Source: Bradyrhizobium rifense (GTDB taxonomy: Bacteria > Pseudomonadota > Alphaproteobacteria > Rhizobiales > Xanthobacteraceae). From it: a DNA stretch of 34,277 nucleotides. The stretch spans positions 31,647-65,923 of the forward strand of contig NZ_VSSS01000056.1 of NCBI RefSeq assembly GCF_008123425.1, read 5' to 3'. A program made the position numbers and the translations under genes. Below the pieces are notes generated by a model, which had not been told where the DNA came from, did not search any database, and saw only the letters and a program-made list of their open reading frames with translations. Shown here in pieces: positions 19,644-28,120 of this stretch (positions are counted from its first letter, which is position 1; the number at the start of each line of letters is the position of its first letter).

Positions 19644-20816
19644 TCAGGACGCCGCGAGCTGTTCCTCGACCAGCTTGACCCAGTACGACGTGCCGAACAC
19701 GATCGCCTCGTCGTTGAAATTGTAGGCGGGGTGATGCAGGCCGGCGCTGTCGCCGTTGCCGCAGAAGATGAACGCGCCGGGACGCGCTTCCAGCATGTAG
19801 GCAAAGTCCTCGCCGCCCATCAGCGGCGACATCTCCAGCACGTTGGCATCGCCAGCGACCTGCTTGGCGATGCGCGACGCAATCTCGGTCTCCGCCGCGT
19901 GATTGTTCACCACGGGATAGTTGCGCTTGTAGTGCAGATCGATCTTGGCGCCGGTGATCTGGGCGACGCCCGCCACGACTTCGCGCACGCGCTTCTCGAC
20001 CAGCTTGCGCACCTCAGGCGTCAGCGTGCGGATGGTGCCCCGCAGAATCGCGGTTTGCGGGATGACGTTGCGGGCGTTGCCGGCGTGGAACTCGCAGATC
20101 GAGATCACGGCCGATTCCAAGGGATCGACGCTGCGTGCGACGATCGACTGCAACGCGGTGATCAGCTGTGCACCGACCAGAACGGAATCGACGCATTTGT
20201 GCGGACGTGCGGCGTGGCCGCCAAGGCCCTCGATCATGAGGTCGACCTCGTCGGTCGCCGCCATGATCGGGCCGGGCCGGATCGCGAACGAGCCGATCGG
20301 AATGCCGGGGCCATTGTGCATGCCGTAGACCTGCTCGATGCCGAAGCGCTCCATCATGCCGTCCTTGACCATCGCCGCGCCGCCGGCGCCGCCCTCCTCG
20401 GCAGGTTGAAAGATGACGACGGCATCGCCGGCGAAGTTGCGGGTCTCGGCGAGATAGCGCGCGGCGCCGAGCAGCATCGCGGTGTGGCCGTCATGGCCGC
20501 AGGCGTGCATCTTGCCCGGAGTTTTGGAGGCGTAAGGCAGGTTGGTCTGCTCATCGACGGGAAGCGCGTCCATGTCGGCCCGCATTCCGATCACCTTGAG
20601 CCCCTCGCCGGCCGGCTTGTTGCCCTTGATCACGCCCACCACGCCGGTCTGGCCGATGCCGGTCACGACCTCGTCGCAACCAAACTCGCGCAGGCGATCC
20701 GCGACGAATGCTGCGGTGCGGTGGACATCATACAGCAGCTCAGGGTGCTGGTGGATGTCCCGCCGCCAGGCCTGGATATCGGGTTGAAGGTCGGCGACGC
20801 GGTTCACGATGGGCAT
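19644..20816 (-). CDS. M20 family amidohydrolase (hippurate hydrolase / N-acyl-amino-acid hydrolase-like)
   Basis: The 390-residue cytoplasmic zinc-dependent hydrolase belongs to the M20D branch, which removes acyl groups from amino acids. 'HQHPEL' lies near residue 22 and 'GMRADMDALP' near 78. The metal-binding 'HACGHDGH' is at residues 104-111 (Cys106, His108). 'PAEEGGAGG' has the catalytic Glu140 and metal-binding Glu141. 'GLGGHAARPH' marks the dimerisation/lid domain, and 'MGGEDFAYM' provides the last ligand. No signal peptide is present. The gene is convergent with the phosphate transporter and divergent from the GMC oxidoreductase. The natural substrate cannot be told. Confidence 0.92.
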   Translation of the reverse strand: MPIVNRVADLQPDIQAWRRDIHQHPELLYDVHRTAAFVADRLREFGCDEVVTGIGQTGVVGVIKGNKPAGEGLKVIGMRADMDALPVDEQTNLPYASKTPGKMHACGHDGHTAMLLGAARYLAETRNFAGDAVVIFQPAEEGGAGGAAMVKDGMMERFGIEQVYGMHNGPGIPIGSFAIRPGPIMAATDEVDLMIEGLGGHAARPHKCVDSVLVGAQLITALQSIVARSVDPLESAVISICEFHAGNARNVIPQTAILRGTIRTLTPEVRKLVEKRVREVVAGVAQITGAKIDLHYKRNYPVVNNHAAETEIASRIAKQVAGDANVLEMSPLMGGEDFAYMLEARPGAFIFCGNGDSAGLHHPAYNFNDEAIVFGTSYWVKLVEEQLAAS

Positions 20817-20990
20817 GGATGGTCTCGAGCTTTGTTGAAATTGCAGGCCTGTCTACCATGCAAGCACCAGTCCACCCAACTGCCGGGGATCGGGTCTAGC
20901 TCTGCCGATGCGGCATGGCCGGACTTGTCCCGGTCGTCTCCGTCTGCCTATTAGGAAGGAACGTTTAGAGACCATCCGGGTGGAAGCAGA

Positions 20991-22610
20991 ATGCCAAGGC
21001 GGCTCGAAGGTGAGTTTGACTATATTGTCGTGGGCGCCGGAACGGCCGGCTGCATCGTTGCCAACCGGCTGTCGGCCGATCCCAAAAACCGCGTCCTCAT
21101 TCTCGAGGCCGGCGGGGACGACAACTGGATCTGGTTCCATATTCCGGTCGGCTATCTCTTCGCGATCGGCAATCCGCGCTCGGACTGGATGTTCAAGACC
21201 GAGGCCGAGCCCGGCCTGAACGGCCGCGCGCTCGCCTATCCCCGCGGCAAGGTGATCGGCGGCTCTTCGGCGATCAACGCCATGATCTCGATGCGCGGAC
21301 AGGCCGCCGATTACGATCACTGGCGCCAGCTCGACATGACCGGCTGGGGCTATGATGACGTGCTGCCGCTGTTCAAACGGCTCGAGGATCACTTCCTGGG
21401 TGCAAGCGAGCATCATGGCACCGGCGGCGGTTGGCGCATCGAGGCGCCGCGGCTGTCCTGGGAGGTTCTCGATGCCGTTGGCGATGCCGCCGAGGAGATG
21501 GGCATCAAGCGCATCCCGGATTTCAACACCGGCGACAACGAAGGCACGAGCTATTTCCACGTCAACCAGAAGCGCGGCCGGCGCTGGTCGTCGGCGCGCG
21601 GCTTTCTCAAGCCGGCGCTGAACCGGCCGAACCTGCGGCTCGAGAAGAATGTGCTGGTCGATCGTCTGATCATCGAGCAGGGCCGCGCCGTCGGTGTGCG
21701 CTTCATCCAGAACGGCGAGATCATCGAGGCGCGTGCAAAGCGCGAGGTGGTCCTCTCGGCCGGCTCAATCGGCTCGGTGCAGGTGCTGCATCGCTCCGGT
21801 ATCGGGCCCGCCGACTGGCTGTCGCCGCTCGGCATCGACATCGTGATGGACAAGCCCGGCGTTGGGCGCAATCTGCAGGACCATCTCCAGCAGCGAGCGA
21901 TCTACAAGGTCGAGGGCGTGCGGACGCTGAACGAAACCTACTACAATCTGTTCCGCCGCGGCCTGATGGGCCTCGACTACGCCTTCCGCCGCCGCGGTCC
22001 GCTGACTATGGCGCCGTCGCAGCTCGGCATCTTCACGCGTTCCGATGCGACACGCGCGCGCGCCAACATCCAGTTCCACGTGCAGCCGCTGTCGCTCGAC
22101 AAGTTCGGAGATCCCCTGCATCGCTTCCCGGCGATCACGGTGAGCGCCTGCAATCTGCAGCCGACCTCGCGCGGCACTGTGCGTCTGCGCGCGGCGACGC
22201 CGGACGAAAAGCCGATCATTGCGCCGAACTATCTGTCGACCGATGACGACCGCCAGGTCGGCGCCGACGCCATCCGCACCACGCGCCGCCTGATGCAGCA
22301 GAACGCGCTGGCAAAATATCGTCCGAGCGAATATCTGCCCGGCCCCACCGTCGGCGACGACGATGCCTCGCTGGCAAAGGCCGCCGGCGATATCGGCACC
22401 ACCATCTTCCATCCCGTCGGCACGGCGAAGATGGGCGCGGTGAGCGATCCCATGGCCGTGGTCGACGAGCGCCTGCGCTTCTATGGCCTCAGCGGTCTTC
22501 GCGTCGTCGACGCCTCGATCATGCCGACGATCACCTCGGGCAATACCAACACGCCGACCGCGATGATCGCCGAAAAGGGGGCTGCGATGATTTTGGAGGA
22601 TGCGAAGTAG
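20991..22610 (+). CDS. GMC family FAD-dependent oxidoreductase (choline/alcohol dehydrogenase-like)
   Basis: The 539-residue flavoprotein oxidises an alcohol group. The N-terminal Rossmann motif is 'YIVVGAGTAGCIVANRL', and 'LILEAGGDD' closes it. 'YPRGKVIGGSSAINAM' is the GMC signature 1 region and 'VVLSAGSIGSVQVL' is signature 2. The C-terminal 'IFHPVGTAKMG' supplies the catalytic histidine, and 'TSGNTNTPTAMIAEKGA' supplies the second active-site position, an Asn. Length and motifs fit choline-dehydrogenase-like members; the substrate is unknown. The ATG at 20991 has GGAAG upstream. The gene ends 12 bases before the alpha/beta hydrolase gene, so the two are probably cotranscribed. Confidence 0.94.
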   Translation: MPRRLEGEFDYIVVGAGTAGCIVANRLSADPKNRVLILEAGGDDNWIWFHIPVGYLFAIGNPRSDWMFKTEAEPGLNGRALAYPRGKVIGGSSAINAMISMRGQAADYDHWRQLDMTGWGYDDVLPLFKRLEDHFLGASEHHGTGGGWRIEAPRLSWEVLDAVGDAAEEMGIKRIPDFNTGDNEGTSYFHVNQKRGRRWSSARGFLKPALNRPNLRLEKNVLVDRLIIEQGRAVGVRFIQNGEIIEARAKREVVLSAGSIGSVQVLHRSGIGPADWLSPLGIDIVMDKPGVGRNLQDHLQQRAIYKVEGVRTLNETYYNLFRRGLMGLDYAFRRRGPLTMAPSQLGIFTRSDATRARANIQFHVQPLSLDKFGDPLHRFPAITVSACNLQPTSRGTVRLRAATPDEKPIIAPNYLSTDDDRQVGADAIRTTRRLMQQNALAKYRPSEYLPGPTVGDDDASLAKAAGDIGTTIFHPVGTAKMGAVSDPMAVVDERLRFYGLSGLRVVDASIMPTITSGNTNTPTAMIAEKGAAMILEDAK

Positions 22611-22622
22611 CATCCAATCACC

Positions 22623-23507
22623 ATGATCAGTCAGCGCTTTTCTATCGGCCCCACCGGCGCGGAGATCGCCATGTTGCAATGGGGCGAGAGCGGAAAACCG
22701 CCCGCCCTGCTCGTGCACGGCACCGGCTTTGTCGCCGACGTCTGGGACGAGGTCGCGCGCGATCTCGCCTCGACCTACACCGTCTACGGGCTCGATCGCC
22801 GCGGCCACGGCGCAAGCCACAAGCCCCGCGCCTATCACTTTGCGGACTATGCCGACGACATCTGCCGGGTGATCGGCGCGCTGGGCTTGCGCGAGGTCTA
22901 CGGCATCGGTCACAGCGCGGGCGCAACCGATCTGTTGCTGGCAGCGAAGCTGCTGCCGGGATGCTTCACGCGCCTGTTCGTGATCGAGCCGACCGTGATG
23001 AACCCACACGCGGCGCGCGATCCATCCGTGGGACTGAGCGAACAATCGCTGTCCCGCGTGCAGGGCGCGCTGCGCCGGCAGGCGGAGTTCGACAGTCACG
23101 ATGCCGTCTTCAAGCGCTACCGTGCCGCGCCCGCTTTTGCGGATTGGACCGAGGCTTCGCTGTGGGCCTATGTGCGGCACGGTTTTACGCCGCTCGACAA
23201 TGGCCGGGTGCGGCTCTGCTGCACGCCCGAGATCGAGTCGGCGATGCTGCGCCCGATCTACGAGGCGATGGAGCAGGTTTACGTCGGCGACGCGCGCGGC
23301 AATCCGTTCGCCTGGTTTGGCGAGATCGCGTGCCCCGTGACGGTGACCACCGCCGAGACCTCGGGGCTGGTCTACAAGGAGATGGCTTCACGTGCCATGG
23401 CGCTCATCCCGCACGCCCGGGCGCTTGCCTTCGAAGGCGCCGGCCACTGCGTGGCGCAGGAAGCCCCCGCCCTCGTGCTGCGGGCAGTCCGGGAATTTTC
23501 GGCGTAG
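22623..23507 (+). CDS. Alpha/beta hydrolase
   Basis: The 294-residue soluble protein has the alpha/beta-hydrolase pattern. 'ALLVHGTGF' forms the oxyanion strand, 'YGLDRRGHGAS' the next strand, 'GIGHSAGATDLLL' the nucleophile elbow with Ser, and 'AFEGAGHCVAQEAP' the catalytic His near the C-terminus. A lid domain lies at about residues 130-220. It has no signal peptide. The substrate is unknown; esters, lactones or epoxides are all possible. Its close spacing to the GMC oxidoreductase suggests they act in one catabolic route, for example oxidation of an alcohol followed by hydrolysis, but that is inference. Confidence 0.9.
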   Translation: MISQRFSIGPTGAEIAMLQWGESGKPPALLVHGTGFVADVWDEVARDLASTYTVYGLDRRGHGASHKPRAYHFADYADDICRVIGALGLREVYGIGHSAGATDLLLAAKLLPGCFTRLFVIEPTVMNPHAARDPSVGLSEQSLSRVQGALRRQAEFDSHDAVFKRYRAAPAFADWTEASLWAYVRHGFTPLDNGRVRLCCTPEIESAMLRPIYEAMEQVYVGDARGNPFAWFGEIACPVTVTTAETSGLVYKEMASRAMALIPHARALAFEGAGHCVAQEAPALVLRAVREFSA

Positions 23508-23685
23508 ATCCGCGTTCATCTCCTTGTCCCGGACGCAGCGCCACAAATTGCGCGCTGCCGTGCCGCGGGCTCAAACGGCGTGTGTGACCCCACCTCACGA
23601 AAACGTCATCGCCCCCCGCGAATAAACCCGCCCCTGCCCCGATCACCTCCCAGACGGCCCAATTCCGGGCCAAAGGAGACGTGCG

Positions 23686-24630
23686 ATGAGCGGACACGAT
23701 CACGGGGAAGACGGCGTCAGCCGCCGCAAGGTGCTGGAATGCATGACATGGGCCGGCACCGGGGTGCTCTGGACCATCTCGGGCGGCGTGCCGCGCTCGC
23801 TCGGCATCATCGATTCAGCTGAGGCCGCCACCGCCGCGGCGCCCGGCATGACCTTCCTCCAGATCAGCGACAGCCATGTCGGCTTCGACAAGCCGGCCAA
23901 CCCCAATGCGCTGGGCACGCTGGAGGAAGCCGTCAACAAGATCAATGCGATGCCGGTCAAGCCGTCGTTCATGATCCACACCGGCGACATCACCCATCTG
24001 TCGAAAGCCTCCGAGTTCGACAACGCCGATCGCATCATCTCGCAGTCCAAGCTGGACGTGCACTACGTGCCCGGCGAGCATGATTTCCTCGATGAGGAAG
24101 TGAAGTTCTATCGCGAGCGCTACGGCCGCGGCACCAAGGGCCAGGGCTGGTACTCCTTCGACGCCGGCGGCGTGCACTTCGTCGGCCTCGTCAACGTCGT
24201 CGACCTCAAGGGCGGCGGCCTCGGCAATCTCGGCGCCGAGCAGTTAGCCTGGCTCGAGGACGACCTCCGCGGCAAGTCGAAATCCACGCCTGTCGTGTTG
24301 TTCGCGCATATTCCGCTCTGGACCGTCTATCCGGAATGGGGCTGGGGCACCGAGGACGGCGGCCGCGCGCTCGAATACGTCAAGGGTTTCGGCTCGGTCA
24401 CCGTGCTGAACGGCCACATCCACCAGGTGATGCAGAAGGTCGAGGGCAACGTCACCTTCCACACCGCGCGCTCGACCGCCTTCCCGCAGCCGGCGCCGGG
24501 CACCGCCGCCTCGCCCGGACCGATGAAGGTCGAGGACGCCAAGCTCCGTTCGATGCTCGGGGTCGCCAGCATCAACTTCAAGCAGAACGAGCAGCGGCTC
24601 GCGATCATCGACACGCCGCTGCAGGGTTGA
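23686..24630 (+). CDS. Exported calcineurin-like metallophosphoesterase
   Basis: The 314-residue protein has a twin-arginine-type N-terminus ('SRRKVLE' at residues 12-18, then a hydrophobic stretch to about 48), pointing to folded export to the periplasm. The metallophosphoesterase motifs follow in order: 'ISDSH' (Asp62, His64), 'HTGDITH', 'PGEHD' in place of the usual GNHD, 'FAHIPL' and 'NGHIHQ'. These bind a dinuclear metal centre and cleave phosphoesters. The Glu in GEHD instead of Asn is unusual, though seen in some subfamilies as far as I recall. AAAGGAG precedes the ATG at 23686. It leads a run of four genes with a cupredoxin, an ECF sigma factor and an anti-sigma factor. The substrate is unknown. 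Confidence 0.88.
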   Translation: MSGHDHGEDGVSRRKVLECMTWAGTGVLWTISGGVPRSLGIIDSAEAATAAAPGMTFLQISDSHVGFDKPANPNALGTLEEAVNKINAMPVKPSFMIHTGDITHLSKASEFDNADRIISQSKLDVHYVPGEHDFLDEEVKFYRERYGRGTKGQGWYSFDAGGVHFVGLVNVVDLKGGGLGNLGAEQLAWLEDDLRGKSKSTPVVLFAHIPLWTVYPEWGWGTEDGGRALEYVKGFGSVTVLNGHIHQVMQKVEGNVTFHTARSTAFPQPAPGTAASPGPMKVEDAKLRSMLGVASINFKQNEQRLAIIDTPLQG

Positions 24631-24655
24631 TTCAGGGGCTGAACGGAAGCTGACA

Positions 24656-24985
24656 ATGAAGACACTCAATCGCCGCGACTTCGGGGTCGCTGTGGCCGCG
24701 GCCATCCTGCTACCCGTCACAACCGCCCGTGCCGACGACACCAACATGGAGGTGCATATCGACAATTTCGTTTTCCAGCCTCCGGAACTCAAGATCAAGG
24801 TCGGCACGACCATAACCTGGACCAACCGGGACGACATCCCCCATACCGTGGTGTCGGCCGGCAAGTTCAGGTCCAAGACCCTGGATACCGACGACAAGTT
24901 CACGTTCACCTTCACAAATGCGGGCGACTACAAGTATTTTTGTTCGTTGCACCCGCACATGACCGGGATGATCAAGGTTGAGTAA
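24656..24985 (+). CDS. Periplasmic cupredoxin (amicyanin/plastocyanin-like)
   Basis: The 109-residue protein has a signal peptide with an RR motif ('NRRDFG', residues 5-10), a hydrophobic core and a likely cleavage after 'ARA' (residue 26). The mature domain is a small type 1 copper fold. The ligands are visible: His63 in 'DDIPHTVV', and Cys96, His99 and Met102 in 'YFCSLHPHM', spaced C-x2-H-x2-M as in amicyanin. It would carry single electrons or copper in the periplasm. It starts 25 bases after the metallophosphoesterase gene and overlaps the open frame of the sigma factor gene, so cotranscription is likely. The redox partner is unknown. Confidence 0.92.
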   Translation: MKTLNRRDFGVAVAAAILLPVTTARADDTNMEVHIDNFVFQPPELKIKVGTTITWTNRDDIPHTVVSAGKFRSKTLDTDDKFTFTFTNAGDYKYFCSLHPHMTGMIKVE

Positions 24986-25124
24986 CGTCTCCAACCAAGG
25001 CATCTCTGTCTTGCCCGGCCGGTGGTCCCACGCCGGCCGGGCTCGCGTGCCTTCGGTCAGGCCCAACAACGACACGAAGCACGCAACGACGTCCGAAACG
25101 CAGCAAGAGGCAAAGCGAGAGGCG

Positions 25125-25673
25125 ATGCCCGTCAGCGACGATTTCCAGAAGGCGCAGCGCTTCCGCGAGGCAGCGCTCCCCTATCTCGACGACGTCTACA
25201 CGCTCGCACGCTATCTGCTGCGTGACGCCTCCGACGCGGAGGACGCGGTGCAGGAATGCTATTTGCGCGCGCTGAAGCACTTTGACAGCTATCGCGGCCC
25301 GGCAATGAAGCCGTGGCTGTTCGCGATCCTGCGCAATGTCTGCAACGCCGAATACGCCAGACGCGCGCACTCGCACGCCGCGATCGAGGACACGCCCGGC
25401 GCCGCCGACCAGACCCCGATGTGGCAGGAGAACGAGGCGAGCCCGGAGACCGAGGTGCTGCGCAGCCGCGACGCCGGCGCCATTCGCAAGATGATCGACG
25501 CGCTCGCCGAGCCGTTCAAGGAAACCTTCGTGCTGCGGGAGATCAACAACCTGTCCTATCGTGAAATTGCAGAAGCTGTCGGTGCCCCCGTCGGCACCGT
25601 GATGTCCCGCCTCGCCCGCGCCCGCGCCATGCTGCGCGCGGCCTGGACGGCGGAAGAGGAGCACTCGAAATGA
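25125..25673 (+). CDS. ECF-type RNA polymerase sigma factor
   Basis: The 182-residue group IV sigma factor has region 2 at 'YTLARYLLRDASDAEDAVQE', which binds core polymerase and the -10 element, including 'MKPWLFAILRNVC'. Region 4 is 'LSYREIAEAVGAPVGTVMSR', the helix-turn-helix for the -35 element. The frame is open back to an ATG at 24978 that overlaps the cupredoxin stop. That start would add 49 low-complexity residues without family features, so the ATG at 25125 with GAGAGG upstream is preferred. The stop overlaps the anti-sigma start (ATGA), the usual coupling of a sigma factor with its inhibitor. The target promoters are not known. Confidence 0.92.
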   Translation: MPVSDDFQKAQRFREAALPYLDDVYTLARYLLRDASDAEDAVQECYLRALKHFDSYRGPAMKPWLFAILRNVCNAEYARRAHSHAAIEDTPGAADQTPMWQENEASPETEVLRSRDAGAIRKMIDALAEPFKETFVLREINNLSYREIAEAVGAPVGTVMSRLARARAMLRAAWTAEEEHSK

Positions 25674-26434
25674 CCTGCGACGAAGCACAAATCCTGCTTC
25701 ACGCGCTGCTCGACAACGAGCTCGATGCCGGCCATGCGCGCGAGGTCGAAGCCCATATCGCCAGCTGCCCGGCCTGCGCGGCCGAGTTGGCGGCACAACG
25801 CGAGATGAAGCGCGTGCTGGCCGACACCAAGCTGAGCTACAGCGCTCCCGCTGGCCTCCGCGCCCGTATCGAAGCGTCGATGCCACAAGCGCGGCCGCAG
25901 CCCAGCCGACGTTCGGTGCTGCGCGGCTTTGCGATGGGATCTGCGGTCTCCGCACTCGCCGCCTCCGGCGTCGTCGCCGTCGTGCTGCGCCAGGACGACC
26001 AGCAGCGCATCCTCTCGGAAGTCGTCTCCGCCCATCTGCGCTCGCTCCAGGCCGGCCACCTCATCGACGTGGTCTCGACCGACCAGCACACCGTCAAACC
26101 ATGGTTCAACGGCAAGCTCGACGTTGCGCCACCGGTGATCGATCTCACCGCGCAGGGCTTCACGCTGGTCGGCGGCCGGCTCGACTATGTCGATGCGCGC
26201 GCCATCGGCGCCGTCGTCTACAAGCGCCGGCAGCACATCATCAATTTGTTCGTATCGCAGACCGCGAGCACCGAGCATCGGCCGCCGAAGACGCAGACCA
26301 TGCAGGGCTTCAACTGCCGCCGCTGGGGCGAGCGCGGCCTGAACTTCTGGGCCGTCAGCGATATCGGCGGCGACGAGCTCACCGAATTCGTCGACAAGTT
26401 CGAGGCAGCGATGAAGGTGAATGTGGAGGGGTAG
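25670..26434 (+). CDS. Zinc-finger anti-sigma factor, membrane-anchored
   Basis: The 254-residue protein has an N-terminal ZAS domain with the zinc motif H29-x3-C33-x2-C36 ('HIASCPAC'). This domain is known to clasp ECF sigma factors. A single hydrophobic segment at about residues 85-106 follows, preceded by 'SRRSVLRGF'. The C-terminal domain of roughly 145 residues is probably periplasmic and may sense the signal. 'MQGFNCRRWGERGLNFWAVSD' is a striking stretch often seen in transmembrane anti-sigma proteins of this type. The start overlaps the sigma stop. Release of the sigma factor under an envelope or redox signal is inferred. Confidence 0.9.
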   Translation: MTCDEAQILLHALLDNELDAGHAREVEAHIASCPACAAELAAQREMKRVLADTKLSYSAPAGLRARIEASMPQARPQPSRRSVLRGFAMGSAVSALAASGVVAVVLRQDDQQRILSEVVSAHLRSLQAGHLIDVVSTDQHTVKPWFNGKLDVAPPVIDLTAQGFTLVGGRLDYVDARAIGAVVYKRRQHIINLFVSQTASTEHRPPKTQTMQGFNCRRWGERGLNFWAVSDIGGDELTEFVDKFEAAMKVNVEG

Positions 26435-26444
26435 TCGTCTCCGC

Positions 26445-26562
26445 CGTCATTGCGAGGAGCTCGCGACAAAATTGCCTCAGCAATTTTGCGCTGATGCGAC
26501 GAAGCAATCCAGGGTCTTTCTGCAGAAAGATTCTGGATTGCTTCGCTTCGCTCGCAATGACG
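26445..26562. repeat. Multi-stem palindromic intergenic element
   Basis: Outer arms CGTCATTGCGAG (26445-26456) and CTCGCAATGACG (26551-26562) are perfect inverted repeats. Inside them are GAAGCAATCCAG (26501-26512) with CTGGATTGCTTC (26533-26544), enclosing the perfect palindrome TCTTTCTGCAGAAAGA (26515-26530). A separate hairpin CAAAATTGC-CTCA-GCAATTTTG lies at 26467-26488. The element lies between the convergent anti-sigma and hpnO genes. From memory, elements starting CGTCATTGCGAG are abundant between genes in Bradyrhizobium. It may terminate transcription in both directions, or be a REP-like mobile remnant. Confidence 0.88.
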
Positions 26563-26586
26563 AGCGGGGACGCGCTTAGCGCTAGA

Positions 26587-27978
26587 TCAGGCCGACCGCC
26601 GCACCGCGTTGTCCACCAGTGTCTTGCCAAGCGACCAGATCGCACCGGGGACCTTGTGGCTGCCGGCGATGACGTCGTCGAAGGCGCGCTCGATCCAGTT
26701 GCAGTCTTCTTCGGTGATGGTGAGCGGCGGAAGCAGCTTGATGGTGTGGCTGCCGTGACCGGCGACCTGCGTCAGGATCTTGTGATCCTTGAACAACGGC
26801 ACGGTGATGAGCTGGCAGAACAGACCCTTGTTGGCGGCCTCCAGCACGTTCCAGGACGCCCGCAGCCGCAGCGATTTCGGCGGGCCGAACTCGATGCCGA
26901 TCATCAGGCCCTTGCCGCGCACTTCCTTCATCAGCTCGTAGCCGGGCACCATGCGGGTGAGCGCGAGGCGAAGCTCGGCGCCGCGCTTGGCGGCGGACTC
27001 GATCAGCTTCTCCGATTCCATCACGTCGAGCGTGGCGATGCCCGCGGCCATCGCGAGGTCGTTCTTGGAGAAGGTCGAACCGTGCACCACGGCGCGGTCC
27101 ATCTGGTTGAAGATCTTGTCGAAGATGCCCTTGCGCGTCAGCACCGCGCCAACCGGCACATGGCCACCCGACAGCGACTTCGACAGCAGCACCATGTCGG
27201 GCTCGACGTTCCAGTGCTCGACCGCGAGGAAGCGGCCGGTGCGGCCCATGCCGGTCTGGATTTCGTCGGCGACGAACAGCGTGCCGTACTTCTTGCAGAG
27301 CGCGGCCGCGCCCGGCAGGAACTCATCGGAGGGCATGTTGACGCCCTTGCCCTGGATCGGCTCGACCACGAAGGCCGCGACCTCGCGCGAAGCCAGCGCC
27401 TTCTCGAGCGCCGCGAGATCGTTGAACGGAACCGAGGTGCAACCCGGCAGCAGCGGCTCGAAACCGGTGCGGAAGTTCGAATCACCGGTCAGCGACAGCG
27501 CGCCATAGGTCAGGCCGTGATAGCCGTGGGCACAGTAGACGATGCCGGGACGGCCGGTGGCGCCGCGGGCGAACTTGATCGCCGCCTCGACGCATTCGGC
27601 GCCGGAATTGGCGAAGAACACCTTGTCGAGATAGGGAACGTATTTCAGCAGCCGCTCGGCGAGCACGCCGGCCAGCACCGAAACGTCGAACTGGACGAGA
27701 TTGGGCAGATCGGCGTCGAGCACGCTTTTCAGCGCATCGCGCATCACCGGATGGTTGCGCCCGATCGCGAACACGCCAAAGCCGGACAGGAGGTCGAGAT
27801 AGCGCGCCCCCTCGCGATCGTAGAGGTACTGCCCCTGCCCCTTCTGGAAGCCGACGTCGTAGCCGATGGTCTTGAGAACCCGGACGAATTGCTCGTTCAG
27901 ATACCGATTATGCAGGGTGCTGCGCTGGGCCTGACGGTCCGCGAACAACTGGGACATGTCTGGATTTGGACTGTTCAT
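26587..27978 (-). CDS. hpnO: Class III aminotransferase, hopanoid biosynthesis HpnO-like
   Basis: The 463-residue PLP enzyme has 'FFANSGAECVEAAIKFAR' (cofactor phosphate binding), 'FVVEPIQGKG', 'LFVADEIQTGMGRTG' (Asp that contacts the PLP ring) and 'LLSKSLSGGHVPVGAV', whose Lys should form the Schiff base. The N-terminal sequence and its place two genes from hpnN point to HpnO. HpnO converts the ribosyl-derived side chain of hopanoids to an amine, giving aminobacteriohopanetriol. A generic acetylornithine-type aminotransferase is the alternative, but the context makes HpnO more likely. The ATG at 27978 is used; an in-frame Met seven residues later is possible. The gene is divergent from the DUF2147 gene. 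Confidence 0.82.
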   Translation of the reverse strand: MNSPNPDMSQLFADRQAQRSTLHNRYLNEQFVRVLKTIGYDVGFQKGQGQYLYDREGARYLDLLSGFGVFAIGRNHPVMRDALKSVLDADLPNLVQFDVSVLAGVLAERLLKYVPYLDKVFFANSGAECVEAAIKFARGATGRPGIVYCAHGYHGLTYGALSLTGDSNFRTGFEPLLPGCTSVPFNDLAALEKALASREVAAFVVEPIQGKGVNMPSDEFLPGAAALCKKYGTLFVADEIQTGMGRTGRFLAVEHWNVEPDMVLLSKSLSGGHVPVGAVLTRKGIFDKIFNQMDRAVVHGSTFSKNDLAMAAGIATLDVMESEKLIESAAKRGAELRLALTRMVPGYELMKEVRGKGLMIGIEFGPPKSLRLRASWNVLEAANKGLFCQLITVPLFKDHKILTQVAGHGSHTIKLLPPLTITEEDCNWIERAFDDVIAGSHKVPGAIWSLGKTLVDNAVRRSA

Positions 27979-28120
27979 CCGCTACATACTTCGGTTGAGG
28001 GCCGCTTCGTCAACTGAAAACGGTCAGCAAACGGAAAAGGGTCTGTGCGGCCTTTTGCCCTTTTTCGGACCATCTTCGCAAGCACAGCTTTAAACCATGT
28101 TGCACTGCCAAGGAACACTC

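Noticed and set aside
24978..25124. 49-residue N-terminal extension of the ECF sigma factor
   Set aside because: Low-complexity sequence without sigma features; the internal ATG at 25125 has a good ribosome-binding site.
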